A stretch of 64,000 bases of DNA, taken from positions 6,049,001 through 6,113,000 of the forward strand of contig NC_087100.1 of NCBI RefSeq assembly GCF_963855985.1. The letters run 5' to 3'. This DNA comes from Ostrinia nubilalis. Lineage: Eukaryota; Arthropoda; Insecta; Lepidoptera; Crambidae. Below are positions 44,290 to 56,922 of the stretch, piece by piece. Within the stretch, counting starts at the first letter, position 1. Every line of letters starts with the position of its first letter. The translations under genes and the position numbers were made by a program. The notes under the pieces are model-generated. The model did no database searches and had not been told where the DNA came from. It saw only the letters and a list, made by a program, of their open reading frames with translations.

Positions 44290-44812
44290 ATACTCAACAT
44301 CAAATAAACCGCACCTTCCGCGACGCGAACTTTTAAGATTTTCTTCTGACACAATCATGGTGCCCCAACAATATTGGTGTTATTTGAAAGCCCAATAAAT
44401 ATCCTTAAAGAAAAACACATTTAATTTCTTAATAAATGATTAACATATACCATAAATGTGACTTGAAAAAAGACCTCACTTTGGGCTCACCTCTGGGATC
44501 AATTAAACCAATTTTTATGGTTATAAAACCAAATAATGATCTCACGTGTCCTCTTTAACAGATTGATAGCGATTAATCCCAACTTAACAGTTTTATAGCC
44601 GTAAAAGTTGGCTCAAGCGTAACTACCCTATTTTTTGAAGAAGTGACTCTGCATCCTTCTAAAGACACATTTTTGGGGTAAAAACATTTTATTTAATGAA
44701 ATGAAGCTTAGAACTAGGCTTTCAAATGATGCCAATATTGGTGGGAAGTGGGGATGCATACGTTTGAAAGTGCTTGTTGCGGGAGGTGCGATTTATTTGA
44801 TGTCGAGTGTAT
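44290..44812. mobile_element. TIR DNA element with ACATCAAATAAA ends
   Basis: ACTCAACATCAAATAAACCG and CACCTTCCGCGA at the left mirror TGCGGGAGGTGCGATTTATT and TGATGTCGAGTGTAT at the right. About 520 bp with further inverted similarity inside (CAATATTGGTG... against ...CCAATATTGG). No transposase. Confidence 0.72.
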
Positions 44813-45254
44813 TTCAGCTGCCTATTCTTTGTAATACTACGAGCCCTATGTGATAATACCTATTTTACGAAATAAATTAGATTAATTATTAATGAACTTT
44901 CACTCTTTGTTCAATGATACCTAGCTCTCATAACTTATATTCAAACCAAATATACCTACCTACAATGTTTCTTTCTAATAAAAAACATAATTTATTCATC
45001 TTCATACGAAAAACAAAAGAGCGTTACTTATCATCGTGGGACAAATCAATTTACGCATTCACAAAGGAATCTAGCCACAAAGAAGCCTGAATGGGTAAAA
45101 GACTTATTGTAAGCTCGGAAAAGCTCAAAAAGCGGCGGTTCACACGGCCAACTATAGGGCCAAATTTCGCAAACAACACACGTGTGCGATTCTTAGGGTG
45201 ACCATAATATTACCTGAAGCAATAATAAATACTTACCTAAGTATAATTAATTAA

Positions 45255-45989
45255 TAAAGAAGAACGGTCATCTGTGACCCAGGCCCGACAGAAACGAGAC
45301 ATACCTCAGTTTTTTTGTCATGTCTTAATTAGTTAAATTATATATTTTTTATATTCGAAATCTATGTATAACACCAAATTATTACCCTTTGCTTTTGTTC
45401 AGGCGTCATACAAAAACTAATACTAAATGCCTATTTATCACCAAAATTGGTAAATTACCTAAATAGCTGCTATGGAATGTATCAAGGTGACCTGGAGATA
45501 CAGCCGGATTATACAGGGTGGAAACGAGAAGTTACAAAATCCAAAAATTCAATGTTACCAGTTTCCATAATCTGTAACCTATTATTGGTACCATTTGAAA
45601 GAGCTCGTGAAGCACTTTCAGAATCAGTAACTAGTTTTTCGATATCTTGTAGTTTAGAAATAATTGAGTGAGATCACTTATCGTTCCACATGTATAACCA
45701 CCCTGTATAATCCGGCTGTATCTCCAGGTCACCTAGATACATTCCATAGCAGCTGTAATAGACATTTAGATACATACATTTACCAATTTTGGTGATAAAT
45801 AGGCATTTTGTATTAGTTTTTGTATAACGCCTGAACAAAAACAAAGGGTAATATTTTGGTGTTATACATAGATTTCGAATATAAAAAATATATAATTTAA
45901 CTAATTAAGACGTGACAAAAAAACTGAGGTATGTCTCGTTTCTGTCGGGTCTGGGTTTTTTTTGTATGGGGCGTGACCGTTCTTCTTTA
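45255..45989. mobile_element. Foldback element with arms of about 260-280 bp
   Basis: The left arm (45255-45516) reads TAAAGAAGAACGGTCA and onward; the right arm (45709-45989) is its reverse complement with scattered differences, through words such as GAAACGAGACATACCTCAGT, CAAAATTGGTAAAT and CTGGAGATACAGCCGGATTA. The spacer is the nested element at 45510-45709. TA borders both ends, as with Tc1/mariner-type insertion. The transcript of either strand would fold into a long double-stranded RNA. Confidence 0.85.
45510..45709. mobile_element. Nested short TATACAGGGTGG element
   Basis: TATACAGGGTGGAAACGA at the left and ACCACCCTGTATA at the right. The interior, with ATAATCTGTAACCTATTATT and GAAGCACTTTCAGAATCAGT, matches the interior of 11067-11793. 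It lies in the centre of the foldback element. Confidence 0.8.
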
Positions 45990-47100
45990 GCTTAGCTATT
46001 AGTCCTACCTACATAGGTAAGTTTTACTGTATTATGGCGATGGAACTCATGATAAATTTAATTCAAAATAACCGAACGTAATCCAAACACGCAAGAGTTT
46101 TCATTTGTGGAATTCTATTGGCTATCAAAATCAAATCAGATAAATAATTTACACCTAGTGGTAAAAGGTGATGAGGGCACTTCTACCCAATAAAACTAAA
46201 TGTCAACTTCATGTACCTACCTATTTATTAGCTACGCTGCGATTAATAATATTCCTATATTTTTTCTTTCACTGAACAAGAAATGTTTACCGAATAATAA
46301 AATAGAGAAACTCTTAATTTAATTATTTTTTGTTTCTTGCGATCTTACAATCTTGAATAATTCGCGAGCATAGACACCGTATAATTTGTACGATAATAGC
46401 TCGCGGATGTTCGGTGCGTACAAAATAACAGCAAACGCGGCATCGACTACATACAGTAAAGCCTTAAACGCACACAAATCCTGTTTTATCGCAATTTAGA
46501 CCATAACTCACTGCTCTTTGAATTTAAAGTACCTTGACGAACGACAGAGGTAGACGTTCTCACGAGACAAGGTACACAGGTGCGCATCCGGCTATCTGCG
46601 CTTGCGTCCGAGATTTGTTGAGTGCTTAGTAAATTCTAATGACGTTAGGTACTCAAATAATTATTTTGATAATATTCCGGACCACAAGGATTAAAGAGAA
46701 TTAATTATTATTTCCTAAAAAAGATAACGCCTTTTTCGTTGCAGTACCGAGTAGGTAGCAGTATCAAAAATTTTTAATGTCCTTCTGTTTATTAAATATA
46801 GTTATGTAAGGTGTATATTATGTATGAAAAAAATCAAAGTGCACTAAATATACTGGAGTGTAATTCCGTTATTAAGTACATGAGGTCTAATAAAAATGTA
46901 TCAGTTTTAATCTTACCGATAGTAAAATTCGCATCTGTGGAGGTGATGGTAGCGATAGGTTGATGAGCCTTATCAAGTTACAGCTTTTTATTTTGTATTT
47001 ATTTAATTTTACCTTATTATGTAACTTGTAATAACTGTGGCCATTTAGAATAAAGACTACACTAATTTAAAAATATTACATTGCAGAAATAGCGCCATCT
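45990..47100. other. Intergenic sequence upstream of the esterase
   Basis: No gene or delimitable element seen. AGCGCCATCTATTATG near 47091 recalls the motif at 5624. Confidence 0.5.
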
Positions 47101-47149
47101 ATTATGTAAAGTAAACATTAAATGAAACCTTACCAAGGCAGGAAAGCAT

Positions 47150-47347
47150 GCACGTTTTATTATTAGCAGCCGTTAAAAAATGGCGCTGTGTTCGGCGGGC
47201 GCTCCGACCGCGCGCAAACATCGAATGTGAAAGGAAAGGTTTCCTTTCGTCACAGAATAAATACAAACGCTTTGAGGTTATATTTATTACGCTTGGTCTT
47301 AGTTCGGTGCTTATCAAAAGTTTATATTAATTGATAACGTAAATACA
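47150..47347 (+). promoter_or_regulatory. Probable esterase promoter and leader
   Basis: A GC-rich patch (47175-47220) with GGCGGGCGCTCC, then a palindromic GGAAAGGTTTCC word at about 47234, then a leader to the start codon (AATACAATGT). No TATA box is convincing. Limited support. Confidence 0.3.
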
Positions 47348-50094
47348 ATGTCGGACCCAGTTGTGAAGGTAGAAGAGGGCAAACTAAAGGGAAAAGTAAA
47401 CAAAACTTTGAATAATTTTGAGTATTTTGCATTCCAAGGTGTACCTTATGCCAAGCCTCCGGTCGGTGAACTGAGATTTTCCGTAAGTATTTTAATAGAA
47501 CAGCTGTTCTTTTGTTGTGTAATGTTATTGAAAGCTAAGTTATGAATAATTATTTTTCATGGCAAACTTAAATTATTAAAAGTGCTTTTTACAAAGCTTT
47601 GCACACTGCGTTTATTTTGTACCTACTATCAGCAAAAGTTGTACCTACGGTGACCTTCGCATTAAATGTTCAATACAATCATATTATAATATTATGCCTT
47701 ACCAAGGTAGGTAGGTATATTAATAACTTTAAAAGTTACATGGTACAGAAATACCTACTTAGTTTTAATACAGCATATTTTTTAATATAGATGTTAAATT
47801 AATAATAAATCAAGAACCGTATTATTCGGGTGTTGTTCTATATAGGTTTTGTAGCGTAGCAACGAGTTCAGTGTGGTGTTTTGAATGAGCGCCGTTTGTA
47901 GGTCCCAAGTTTGAGTCGCGGTCAAAACAATGCAAAAAACAATATTTTATAAACTCATTCAGATATTAATGTACTATTACTTCAATGTTTAAACTAGAAT
48001 TTTTCTTAAACTCTAGGCTCAAATTCGGATTTGGGACAGATTAAAATAAATATGTATTCCTAAAATCTTATGTAATTACCTTTAAAGGTGAGTACCTATA
48101 GATTAGAGCATTTACCTGTTAACAGAACAACGAGCCGCTCTATGATAATTATGTTCTAGTCTAGTGTTTCACCCTTTTACGAACCAAACGTCGTACATTT
48201 TGCCTGTATTGCCTACGAACCAGACGTCGTACCTAAATTAAATGTACAATACAGGTAAAATTGTTACCTGTATTGTACCATTCGTAAGAACGTTACAGTA
48301 CATAGAACTGCTCGAGAAAATGCTCTAGTTTATACTCACCTTAATAGATTGATAAATCTTTCATTAGAAACATTTGATATCAATATAATGTAAAATAATG
48401 TACTCGTACATACTTCAGAAATATTAGGCCGGAAGGCAGGTAGTAAATTAGTGCGTAAGAAGAATTAAACTCACAAGGTTCAATAAACTTTCTGTTAAAT
48501 TTCTCATAGGTCCCCGTACCACCAGAACCTTGGGAAGGAGTGAGAGATGCCACAAAAAATTGCAATATTTGCGCTCAATTGGACAGAGCGACACAGTCTG
48601 TCGTGGGAGATGAAGACTGTTTGTATTTAAATGTTTATTCGCCTAAATTACCAGCGTCAGGTGACTCTCTCTTGCCAGTCATGGTCTTCATACATGGAGG
48701 AGGGTTCGTGTTTGGTTCTGGCACTGATGATACTGTCCATGGCCCCGATTTTCTTATAGAAAAAGATGTCGTGGTTGTCACTTTCAACTACCGACTTGGA
48801 ATACTCGGGTTCTTAGCATTGAATAGCAAAGATGCTCCAGGAAACATGGGGCTCAGAGACCAAGTTCAAGCTCTTAAATGGATACAAAAGAATATAAAAC
48901 AATTCGGTGGCGATCCCAATAATGTTACCATATTCGGAGTCAGTGCTGGGGGTGCATCTGTGGAGTACTTGCTTTTGTCACCAATGGCTAAAGGTTTATT
49001 TCACAAGGCCATAGCACAGTCAGGATCGACTTTACTACCCTGGGCACAGAGCAGTAAAATAAAAAAATTGGCTCACAAAATACCTTTGATTAAAGGAAAT
49101 ATTGTTACAAGCGATGAACAATTGCTTAAGTTTTTGAAAGGATTATCCACAAAAGACTTGATTACATATTCGATGGTGGTACTTGCTGCTGAAGCTTGGG
49201 ATGGTGGCATTACTTTTGGTTTCGTGCCAACTGTAGAAAAATCTGCAGATTGGGAAACATTTTTGAACAAAAAACCGTACGATGCGTTAGCGTCTGGGGA
49301 ATTCACGAAAGTACCTTTTATATCCGGATTTTGCTCTCGAGAAGGTCTCATTATGGTATCTCTCCATCCAGCGCGTTTGGAAAAGTTGAAAAAAGAAAAG
49401 AACTTTTTGGAATTTTTACCATTTGATATTGACGAAACTGAGAAACAAGCTATGGAAACCAAATTGAAAACAACGTACTTGGAAGCCGAGCAAAAAATTG
49501 ATGATGAAGATGCTTTTGCGATTGATTATTTCACAGATGTTGACTTCTTTGGAGGAGGTTATGTCTCTGCATCATTAATCGCTAAAAATAATTCTCCGGT
49601 ATATTTTTATGAGTTCGCTTACGATGGAGCACTAAATTACTTAAAGAAAAAGTATAATATCCCACGCAAAGGAGCTTGCCACGGTGATGAAGGAGGTTAC
49701 ATTATAAAGAGCTCTATTTTAGATGGGGAGATTTCTAAAACCGACGAGATAGTCAAAAATAGGCTCGTCGGAATGTGGACCAACTTCGCCAAATATGGGT
49801 AAGTTCCACGCTTATTAACATGAATATTTTCATTTTACCAAACCAGTTTGTACGGCTTATTTTTTGTAACATTAGTGTACTTAAATATTAATCAACATCT
49901 GATTCTTATTTTTTTCTTCTAGTGATCCTACTCCTGAAGTGAATGAGTTACTGCTAACCAAATGGGAACCGATAGCGGAGACTGGTCTAGCATACTTGTA
50001 CATCGATGAAGAGTTAAAAATGAAAGAGGATTTGTATCCGGCAAGAGTTAAGCTGTTCAAAGAGCTCTACGAAAAATACAATTTAAGTTCCTAA
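47348..50094 (+). CDS. Carboxylesterase, intracellular alpha-esterase type
   Basis: Three exons: 47348-47482, 48510-49798, 49923-50094. They join in phases 0 and 2 to 531 residues. The carboxylesterase fold is shown by YFAFQGVPYAKPPVGELRF (26-44), EDCLYLNVY, the oxyanion-hole HGGGF (107-111), the nucleophile elbow GVSAGG with Ser190, the acid Glu323 in FCSREGL and His436 in CHGDEGG. The triad is complete and in standard spacing, so an active hydrolase is expected. No signal peptide precedes MSDPVVKVEEGKLKG, so the enzyme should be cytosolic. Family knowledge: insect alpha-esterases hydrolyse dietary and xenobiotic esters and can sequester insecticides. The C-terminus lacks an ER-retention motif. 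AATAAA at 50192-50197 is the likely poly(A) signal. I cannot assign the substrate. Confidence 0.95.
47850..47945 (+). repeat. Possible tRNA-like SINE head in esterase intron 1
   Basis: TAGCGTAGCAACGAGTTCAG resembles a diverged A box region, and CAAGTTTGAGTCGCGGTC about 40 bases later resembles a B box. No 3' body or poly(A) is seen. Low confidence. Confidence 0.3.
48165..48300. repeat. Short direct and inverted repeats in esterase intron 1
   Basis: TACGAACCAAACGTCGTAC and TACGAACCAGACGTCGTAC form a direct repeat at about 48178 and 48214, and ACAGGTAAAATTGTTACCTGT forms a small palindrome around 48253-48273. The remaining words (AATACAGG) recur. Probably a degraded small element. Confidence 0.5.
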
Positions 50095-50199
50095 ATGAAA
50101 GCATAAATTGCTGAATACCTGTATTGTACCTATTCTGTATTAGATTTTGACCGAAAATATTAATATTTTCAATGGTCGTATATTTCACACAAATAAATG

Positions 50200-53100
50200 T
50201 TTATTATTAAAGTTTTTAAAATCATTTATAACGAAAACCTCAACACCAATGGCAATGATTGCTTGGTGTGTTTCCCTTCCTTACATCCATGTCATGAGTT
50301 CTGTGGTCGTAGACAAAATGTAAATATCCTCCAGATTGTTAGCAATTTACAATTATTGCTTAATGAGTCGATTTCAGTGACTAACTTCTCTAGCCAACAT
50401 CAGAGCTTACTATCTTAAACAGGATCAGGTGGGAAGTTGCCTAATTTACCAACCTATAGCTTTATTAATTTGGATATAGAATCCCACTACAAACATTTTC
50501 AAGTAAAATTTTACCAAGACGAGACTTACTAAAGTTACCACGTAGAGCCAATTCTGCCAATCTTGTAACTCTACAAGCCCTGACTAAACAAACTCTATAC
50601 CTACCTTTGTGAATTGTGACACAGCCTTATCACTATCGTCAAATAAGCGTAAGAAAAACTGTTATTACTTTTCTGTTATATGTACTGTAGTTCATTAAAT
50701 TAAACAGAGCGCATTCAATCTCATAAACTGCGATTTGCGAGATTATGGCTAAAGTGGAGGAGTCCAGCAGTGGACTGTAACTGTAGCTATTTATGAATGA
50801 GTGATACAGTAGTTTTTGTAGGAAGATAGTCAAATTATTGAGGTAGTGTTGAGTACAGAGACGCACTCAACCGAAAATGTCGCGCCGACGGCCTGAGTTG
50901 AGGAATGCGCTAATACCATTACGGGCCACGACATCGCTCGCAGCGAGTAGGCGGCTAGAGCTTTGAGTGTCTAGACACGGCGCAGAAATGAGCCTTGATG
51001 ACTCAAAAACTCCAATTAATAACAAACATATAACGTTAAATAATGGAATAGTTCAGCGTGGTCAATCCTTTTTCTCCCAAATAATATTGAATAACACTGA
51101 TTGAATAGTAGAATTCGTAGGGATTGAATATGTTAATATGTTTGTCCGTTTAATTTACATAATTTTTATAATAATTTTCGCTATTATTTGAATGAAAAAG
51201 TCTAAAGAATCTAACTTGGTATTAAAACTTTTAAAAAAATACTACCAAGCTTTTAAATAATATACAAATAGTAAGTTACACGCTTTCCAGAGTCCAGGGA
51301 TCCTACCTATAGTTTTGCTGTAACAATACCTATAATTAAGGTCCTATATTATTGAAGATTTCCGTAACATCGTGGTCGAATCTTACCTATGAGCAATTAG
51401 AAGCGAGACCAAAAATCTGTGCTGTATAAGCAAAAATCAAAGCTGAATCCTGTCTACACATACACAGCGCTATGGGCCCAGGTCACAGACTATAGTAGAC
51501 TGGCCGTCGGCGCCAGCGAGTCGCGGTGTGAAATACTCAGGTGCATCCGAACCTGCCCACGGCACTCTACAGCGTGTTCCGTTCTGGACCACATTTCTAC
51601 TTTCAATTTACAATAATTTATTCATAAAATAAGTAAGGTAGAAAGACAAGGCCGCTGGAAAATAGCATTCCAGGATATAGGTCCTACAGATATCGATGTA
51701 TAGACTGTTCGAAGAGGCTTTGGTTCACTGTTCAGACAATACTTTGATACTCCGTGCAGTCCGTGCTGCTTACGGGATAAGAAGATGTTGGTCTGTTTAT
51801 AGCAGAACAGCGTTATTGTTAAGGAAAAATGCGCAGTCCAACCAGATTACCAGACCGAGACTGAACGAGTTGGCTATGTATGATGATTGCGGTTGCGGAT
51901 ATTATTATGTAGGTTTACTAGTACAATACGATTTTCAGTACATTTTAAACCAATGCACGGGCGACGTGTCAAGGTGGCAGAGGCATCTTATTAGTTGTAA
52001 TAGGTGCTATATTTGAGTAAAAATTTATTGTCCGACGTGCTCTACCACGTTTAATAAGTAAGTAAATTAAATATCACTTTTATGAGAGTGAGCGGCTGGC
52101 ATTGAAAAAATATTTCGATCCCCTCTGATATTGACTATTAAACTCCAATCAACTCAACTTATCCAACAAAATGGATGGTTTCATGAAAGAATATTTATAT
52201 AAGAAGACGACAATATATTGATGTTGATAATGACCTTTATAAATAGTTAATTAAAGTAAAAGAACACGCTGTATAGATATAAAGAGTCCCGGGATCCTTC
52301 CACGGCGCTGCGCGTGAGTCGTGATTTGATTCCCACAGAGCGAGGCGACTGTTTGCATCTCTTTCTAATGTCCTACGGACAAAACTGGTTGTCTCTTTTC
52401 CGTCAATACAGCCTGTCTGGTTGTTGTTGCGGCAGGACAATAAATTATCTTTCAGTTCAATTAGTAACAAAAAACTTCCACAATGGTCTGGTCACGGATC
52501 ACCGTAGCACCCAGTGAAAAAGATTATTTTGGAAGCATTCTCTTTGTATTTTTAAGATTTTTTATAAGCAAAATTGCGGCACAAATAAACGTTGAATTGG
52601 CTCTTTTTTTATCAAAATACATTATTATCTATTCATAACCGTATCATATTACATTCAATAACATAAATTATGTAATGATAACAGTGATAAATTTACTTAA
52701 AATTCCGCTGTATCGTAATGAACATTGATTTATAATTAAAATTTGCGGCCCACCCCGGCTCTCTTCTATAATATTCTAATCTCTCTTCTATAATATTATG
52801 CATGTTTTATACATATAAATCTTCTTGAATCATTATATCTATTAAAAAGTTTTAAAAATCTAAGCATAAATAGGGACAGACAGACAGGAAAGCGACTTTG
52901 TTTATAATCTGTACTTAGTGATTACCTTGAAAAGGTTCCTAATTTACCGATAATTTATTTTGTTATTGTAGAGTTGTACCTAGAGTACTGAGACTGACTC
53001 ATTTGACTGAAAACACAAATTAATGAGCTGTAATTATTTGTTTGTAATAATCAGACAGAACTTTAAAACGGTCACACGTTGCTTAAATAATTGATTTGTG

Positions 53101-54060
53101 TAATATTTTACAGATTTTTTGTTGTTAAAAACCCCTAAATGTTTTAAACAGGTTAAACAAATCTTTAAACACGACGTTTCTTAGATCTCTACATTGCTCC
53201 AAAGCATAAGATTATTATTTTATTGTTATATTCTAACTGTTCGTTTTATTGAGTTCTTTCACATCACCAAAGGTCCCGATTGGGCCCATTCGTTGGTAAT
53301 TCAGCGTGTAATACACGTCACGACTTGCGCATCGGCCAGTGATGTGCATTACATTTTAGGATTGCCTAGAGTTTTTTCGGTCTTTTTTATATCGAAGGTG
53401 GCCAAGATGTTCTTGCTAAAATTTCATTATTTTGACAAATCACAAGCTTGTTAATACTAGAAATCAAGGATTCAGGATCGTCAGTTATGCTTTTTCAGGA
53501 AAATTATTTATCAAAAATATGTTGTTTTCGTGAGAAAGATCTCTATTTCTAGTGCTATTTCGGTTCCTTTTATAATATGTTTGAAGCGCTTGTTTTCCTG
53601 TTAAACTATTTTTAGCTAAAAACAACCACTCACAGCTTTAATGAGTTTTCAGGCATAAATAAATAGTTACAAGAACAGTGAAAAACCCATTGAAAAATCC
53701 TGAAATCCTGAATATTTTAAATCTTTCTGGGAAAACCGAGAAAATTTACATATTAGAATAACTGTTACAAATCTTTGTGATCTATTTCCTAAGTCTCACT
53801 TAGTAAGAAGAACTTTAGTTCTCTTCGGTTTTTAGATACAGTCTCAACACTAGCCGCGGGTAGGCGCATCTTGGAATGCGAGCATTGTATGCGCGGGCGC
53901 AGGTGTTACGTCTCGTGGGAATCCGACACTTTCGACGTGATTACGTGTTTAGATTGTCGACATCATAATGTTTACTCGTGTCGAATCGCCTTTTAGGTGC
54001 TAATAAATGGATATTGATCGGGTAGATCTGATATGAATTAGATATTTTTTCTAATACGCC
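50200..54060. other. Gene-free region after the esterase
   Basis: About 3.9 kb without a supportable gene. A CpG-rich patch lies at 50870-50990. A stretch near 52300-52440 contains GTGATTTGATTCCCAC, weakly like a SINE B box. Open frames at 51419-52016 have no recognisable features. Confidence 0.5.
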
Positions 54061-54067
54061 TGTCGTC

Positions 54068-54256
54068 GTTTCAGCCAAATGACGTCCACTGCTGGACAAA
54101 GGCCTCCCCCAAGGTTTTCCACAATGAACGGTCCTGCGCTGCCCGCATCCAGGCTCTTCCCGCGACCTTTACCAGATCGTCGGTCCACCTAGTAGGAAGC
54201 CTGCCCACGCTACGTCTTCCAGCCCGTGGTCGCCACTCGAGAACTTTCCTGCCCCA
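54068..54256 (-). mobile_element. LINE 3' tail fragment
   Basis: Minus-strand remnant coding for KVLEWRPRAGRRSVGR... WTDDLVKVAGRAWMRA and ending QQWTSFG. Nearly identical to 19138-19327. 5'-truncated at an ACGCC word. Confidence 0.85.
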
Positions 54257-54299
54257 ATACGCCTGTATGCCCATGTAAATTAAGTTAGTTATGTGAACA

Positions 54300-55285
54300 A
54301 TTTATTGTTACTTAAAATCCAATAACATGTTCTTAAGCTTAGAGAGTCTCAATGGAAAGTCTAGGCGGATCACAATGTATCTCTATCATAATATTAAAGA
54401 GAGAGCCACTTCTCTACATGATATTGTGAGACCATCAATTACTGCGTCTATATGCCTTATATTTTATAGTAGCCCTTAGTAACTAGCTCACTCAGCATAC
54501 CATACTGCCCTGAGGTAATCTGGCAATCGGTCAATAAATCAATTACAGCCTACAATCTAACTTTGAAGTGTCACCATAGAATTCCCATTCTAACAGTTGC
54601 ATGCCATATTTGGCCCTTTTCATCCAATCGTATACCCCAATTATCAATGCCGACATTTGGCCCGTTTAGTCTACTTGCCTCCGCTAAATAAAATACTGTA
54701 ACCCATTGTGCACAATTGTACCCATATTTGTTAACAATAGACCAGCACCGCGTTGACATCTGGTAGGTCTTCTGCTGTCCGACTGATACAGCAATAGTGA
54801 TTCTTTAACAAGGGCAGTAGAGTTGTATTTTCAATGTGGTTGTAAACAGTAGTTAAAAGTAGACTCCAGTCGAAATTTGGACCCTAATCAGTACACTTTA
54901 TGGTTTATAGTGGGATGGGTGATAGAGAAGTCGCAATAAGGCACTGATTGCCACTCATGACATAATCGCGCGGCTACCGAAGGGTGTCGGCTATTTGCAC
55001 TTTTTGTGTGTTTTGCCAGTTGGCGCAAATAATGCAATTTGTTGACATGTATATTTGGGTTCATCGTAGCATGTTACCCATTCAGCTACTAAAAGCTATA
55101 CATTAAAAAAATGACTTGAGAACAGTAATGACACTTATCTATTTTAATACCATACGTGTTGCATGTCCTTCGGGTTTTTCAATTACATCAATCGATTTTA
55201 TTGTTATCACAATATATTTTTTATCCAAGTATAAACAAAAAACTTAAGAAAAGCAATTTGTTATACATAATTGAAAATATGCAAA
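54300..55285. other. Gene-free sequence
   Basis: No gene or delimited repeat seen. Confidence 0.5.
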
Positions 55286-55316
55286 TCCCAACTAATATTA
55301 TAAATGCGAAAGTAAC

Positions 55317-55361
<45 letters not shown>

Positions 55362-55542
55362 TACGCTTTCCCGCTTAAACCTCGCAACCGATTTTGATGA
55401 AATTTGGCATAGAGATAGTTTGAGTCCCGGGAAAGAACATAGGATAGTTTTTATCCCGGTTTTTGAAACAGGGACGCGCGCGATAAAGTTTTTCTGTGAC
55501 AGACAAAATTCCACGCGGGCGAAGCCGCGGGCGGAAAGCTAG
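55286..55542 (+). mobile_element. Helitron-like non-autonomous element, copy C
   Basis: Complete copy, 257 bp, from TCCCAACTAATATT (after A) to GGAAAGCTAG (before T). It differs from copy B mainly by an internal TCTG run of 11 units in place of three, which accounts exactly for the 32-base length difference. Confidence 0.85.
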
Positions 55543-56900
55543 TATTCAATAAAATTAAATACCAAATGATCTTCTCATTTTCTAGCCAAAGTAAAATTAC
55601 GTGCCCAATTTTCGTTATAATTACACAATAACTCAAGAATTAGCATGAAGGAACAAAATAAAATAATTGTACACCTGCATTAGTATGCAAAACGCATTAT
55701 ACTATCTTAATTTGGCACAGGGCGGGCAGGTGTTCCATGTACCCTTTAATTGGATCCATGGAAACCAAATGAGATCTCGGTTTTTGGCGCTTAGAATTAA
55801 AATTTTAGAGACCTGCACAAAAATATTATAAACCCAGTAATAATTGCATAGAAATCGCAGGAAGATTATTGTAAGAGGGAAAATTTGAAAAATTGCCCGG
55901 AAAAGCGAAATCAACACGAGCTGTCGCTGCCAGAATGTATAGTTATAAAAGTAGATATACCAAGATAAACATATTAGCCATATCTTATCTCAATTTCATA
56001 CAAATAACTTGTCAGTTTGAATTGTGATTAGATAATTCGAAGTAAAGCAGTGTTATGGTTCGGCTTTGACGAATATTCTCAGAGGCGGAACACTCGACAG
56101 AAGGGGCAAAGTGGGATTTGGTGATTTTTTTTCCTATTTGCATGTTGATTTGGGTCTGAAGAGTTATTTGGACGCGGAATCCGCCGCAGGCAGATATCGA
56201 CGAGTTTGCTCCACTTCGGTCTAAGTTATTAATCTGACTTTTTTATTGCCATTTTTTAAGCTAACGATGCGCGGCATTGTTTATAGTCTTGTGAAGTCTT
56301 CTGAGAAATTCCTACTTTAAACTTTGCGAATGCTAATGATTCAGAAGCGGTGCATCAGGAAAAGGTAATTGGATTGATTTAAAAATTCCTGAAGGTAACA
56401 AGTCATGCTGGCCGAATATTTAATACTGCAATGGATGACAAGTTTCCATTCTGGGGACAAGCATTCGAGGAATTTGAATAATTTGATAAATTCATATTTT
56501 GTCACTGGCATAATTACCTACTTAATTTTATTATCCAACAAAATGATCGTTGTATTGTTATGAATGTTATGATAACCCCGTTCGGCATTCATCTTGACCT
56601 ATGATGACAGTCACCTCTGTTTATTTATCATTTCTGTAATTTCGTCAGTTTTAGAAGATAAACAAAAATATTTAACGAATTAAGAAACGTAAATAGATGT
56701 CTCAAGTTATTGTCAAGTTTTTCATTGTCATGGACAGAAGTTTTTTTACGAAATCATAAGCTGTAGTTACTGAATAAACAATTTATTTACAAAAAATATA
56801 AATTACCTAATTCACAATTAATTAATTGTGTATTACAACACTACACTTACCAAGTATTAACACACACTCATAGTTGAACATTTAAATACAAATATGTATT
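55543..56900. other. Gene-free sequence before the cysteine synthase-like gene
   Basis: No gene seen. The part nearest 56800-56920 is probably the 3' UTR of the minus-strand gene. Confidence 0.5.
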
Positions 56901-56922
56901 GATTTAATTGGCGTAATCAGTA

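Noticed and set aside
51419..52016. Plus-strand frames of 65 and 106 codons after the esterase
   Set aside because: No domain, no joined exon structure and a low-complexity composition; likely chance.
55317..55360. The TCTG run as an independent microsatellite or CRISPR-like array
   Set aside because: It is an internal part of the Helitron-like element, present in all three copies, and has no spacers.
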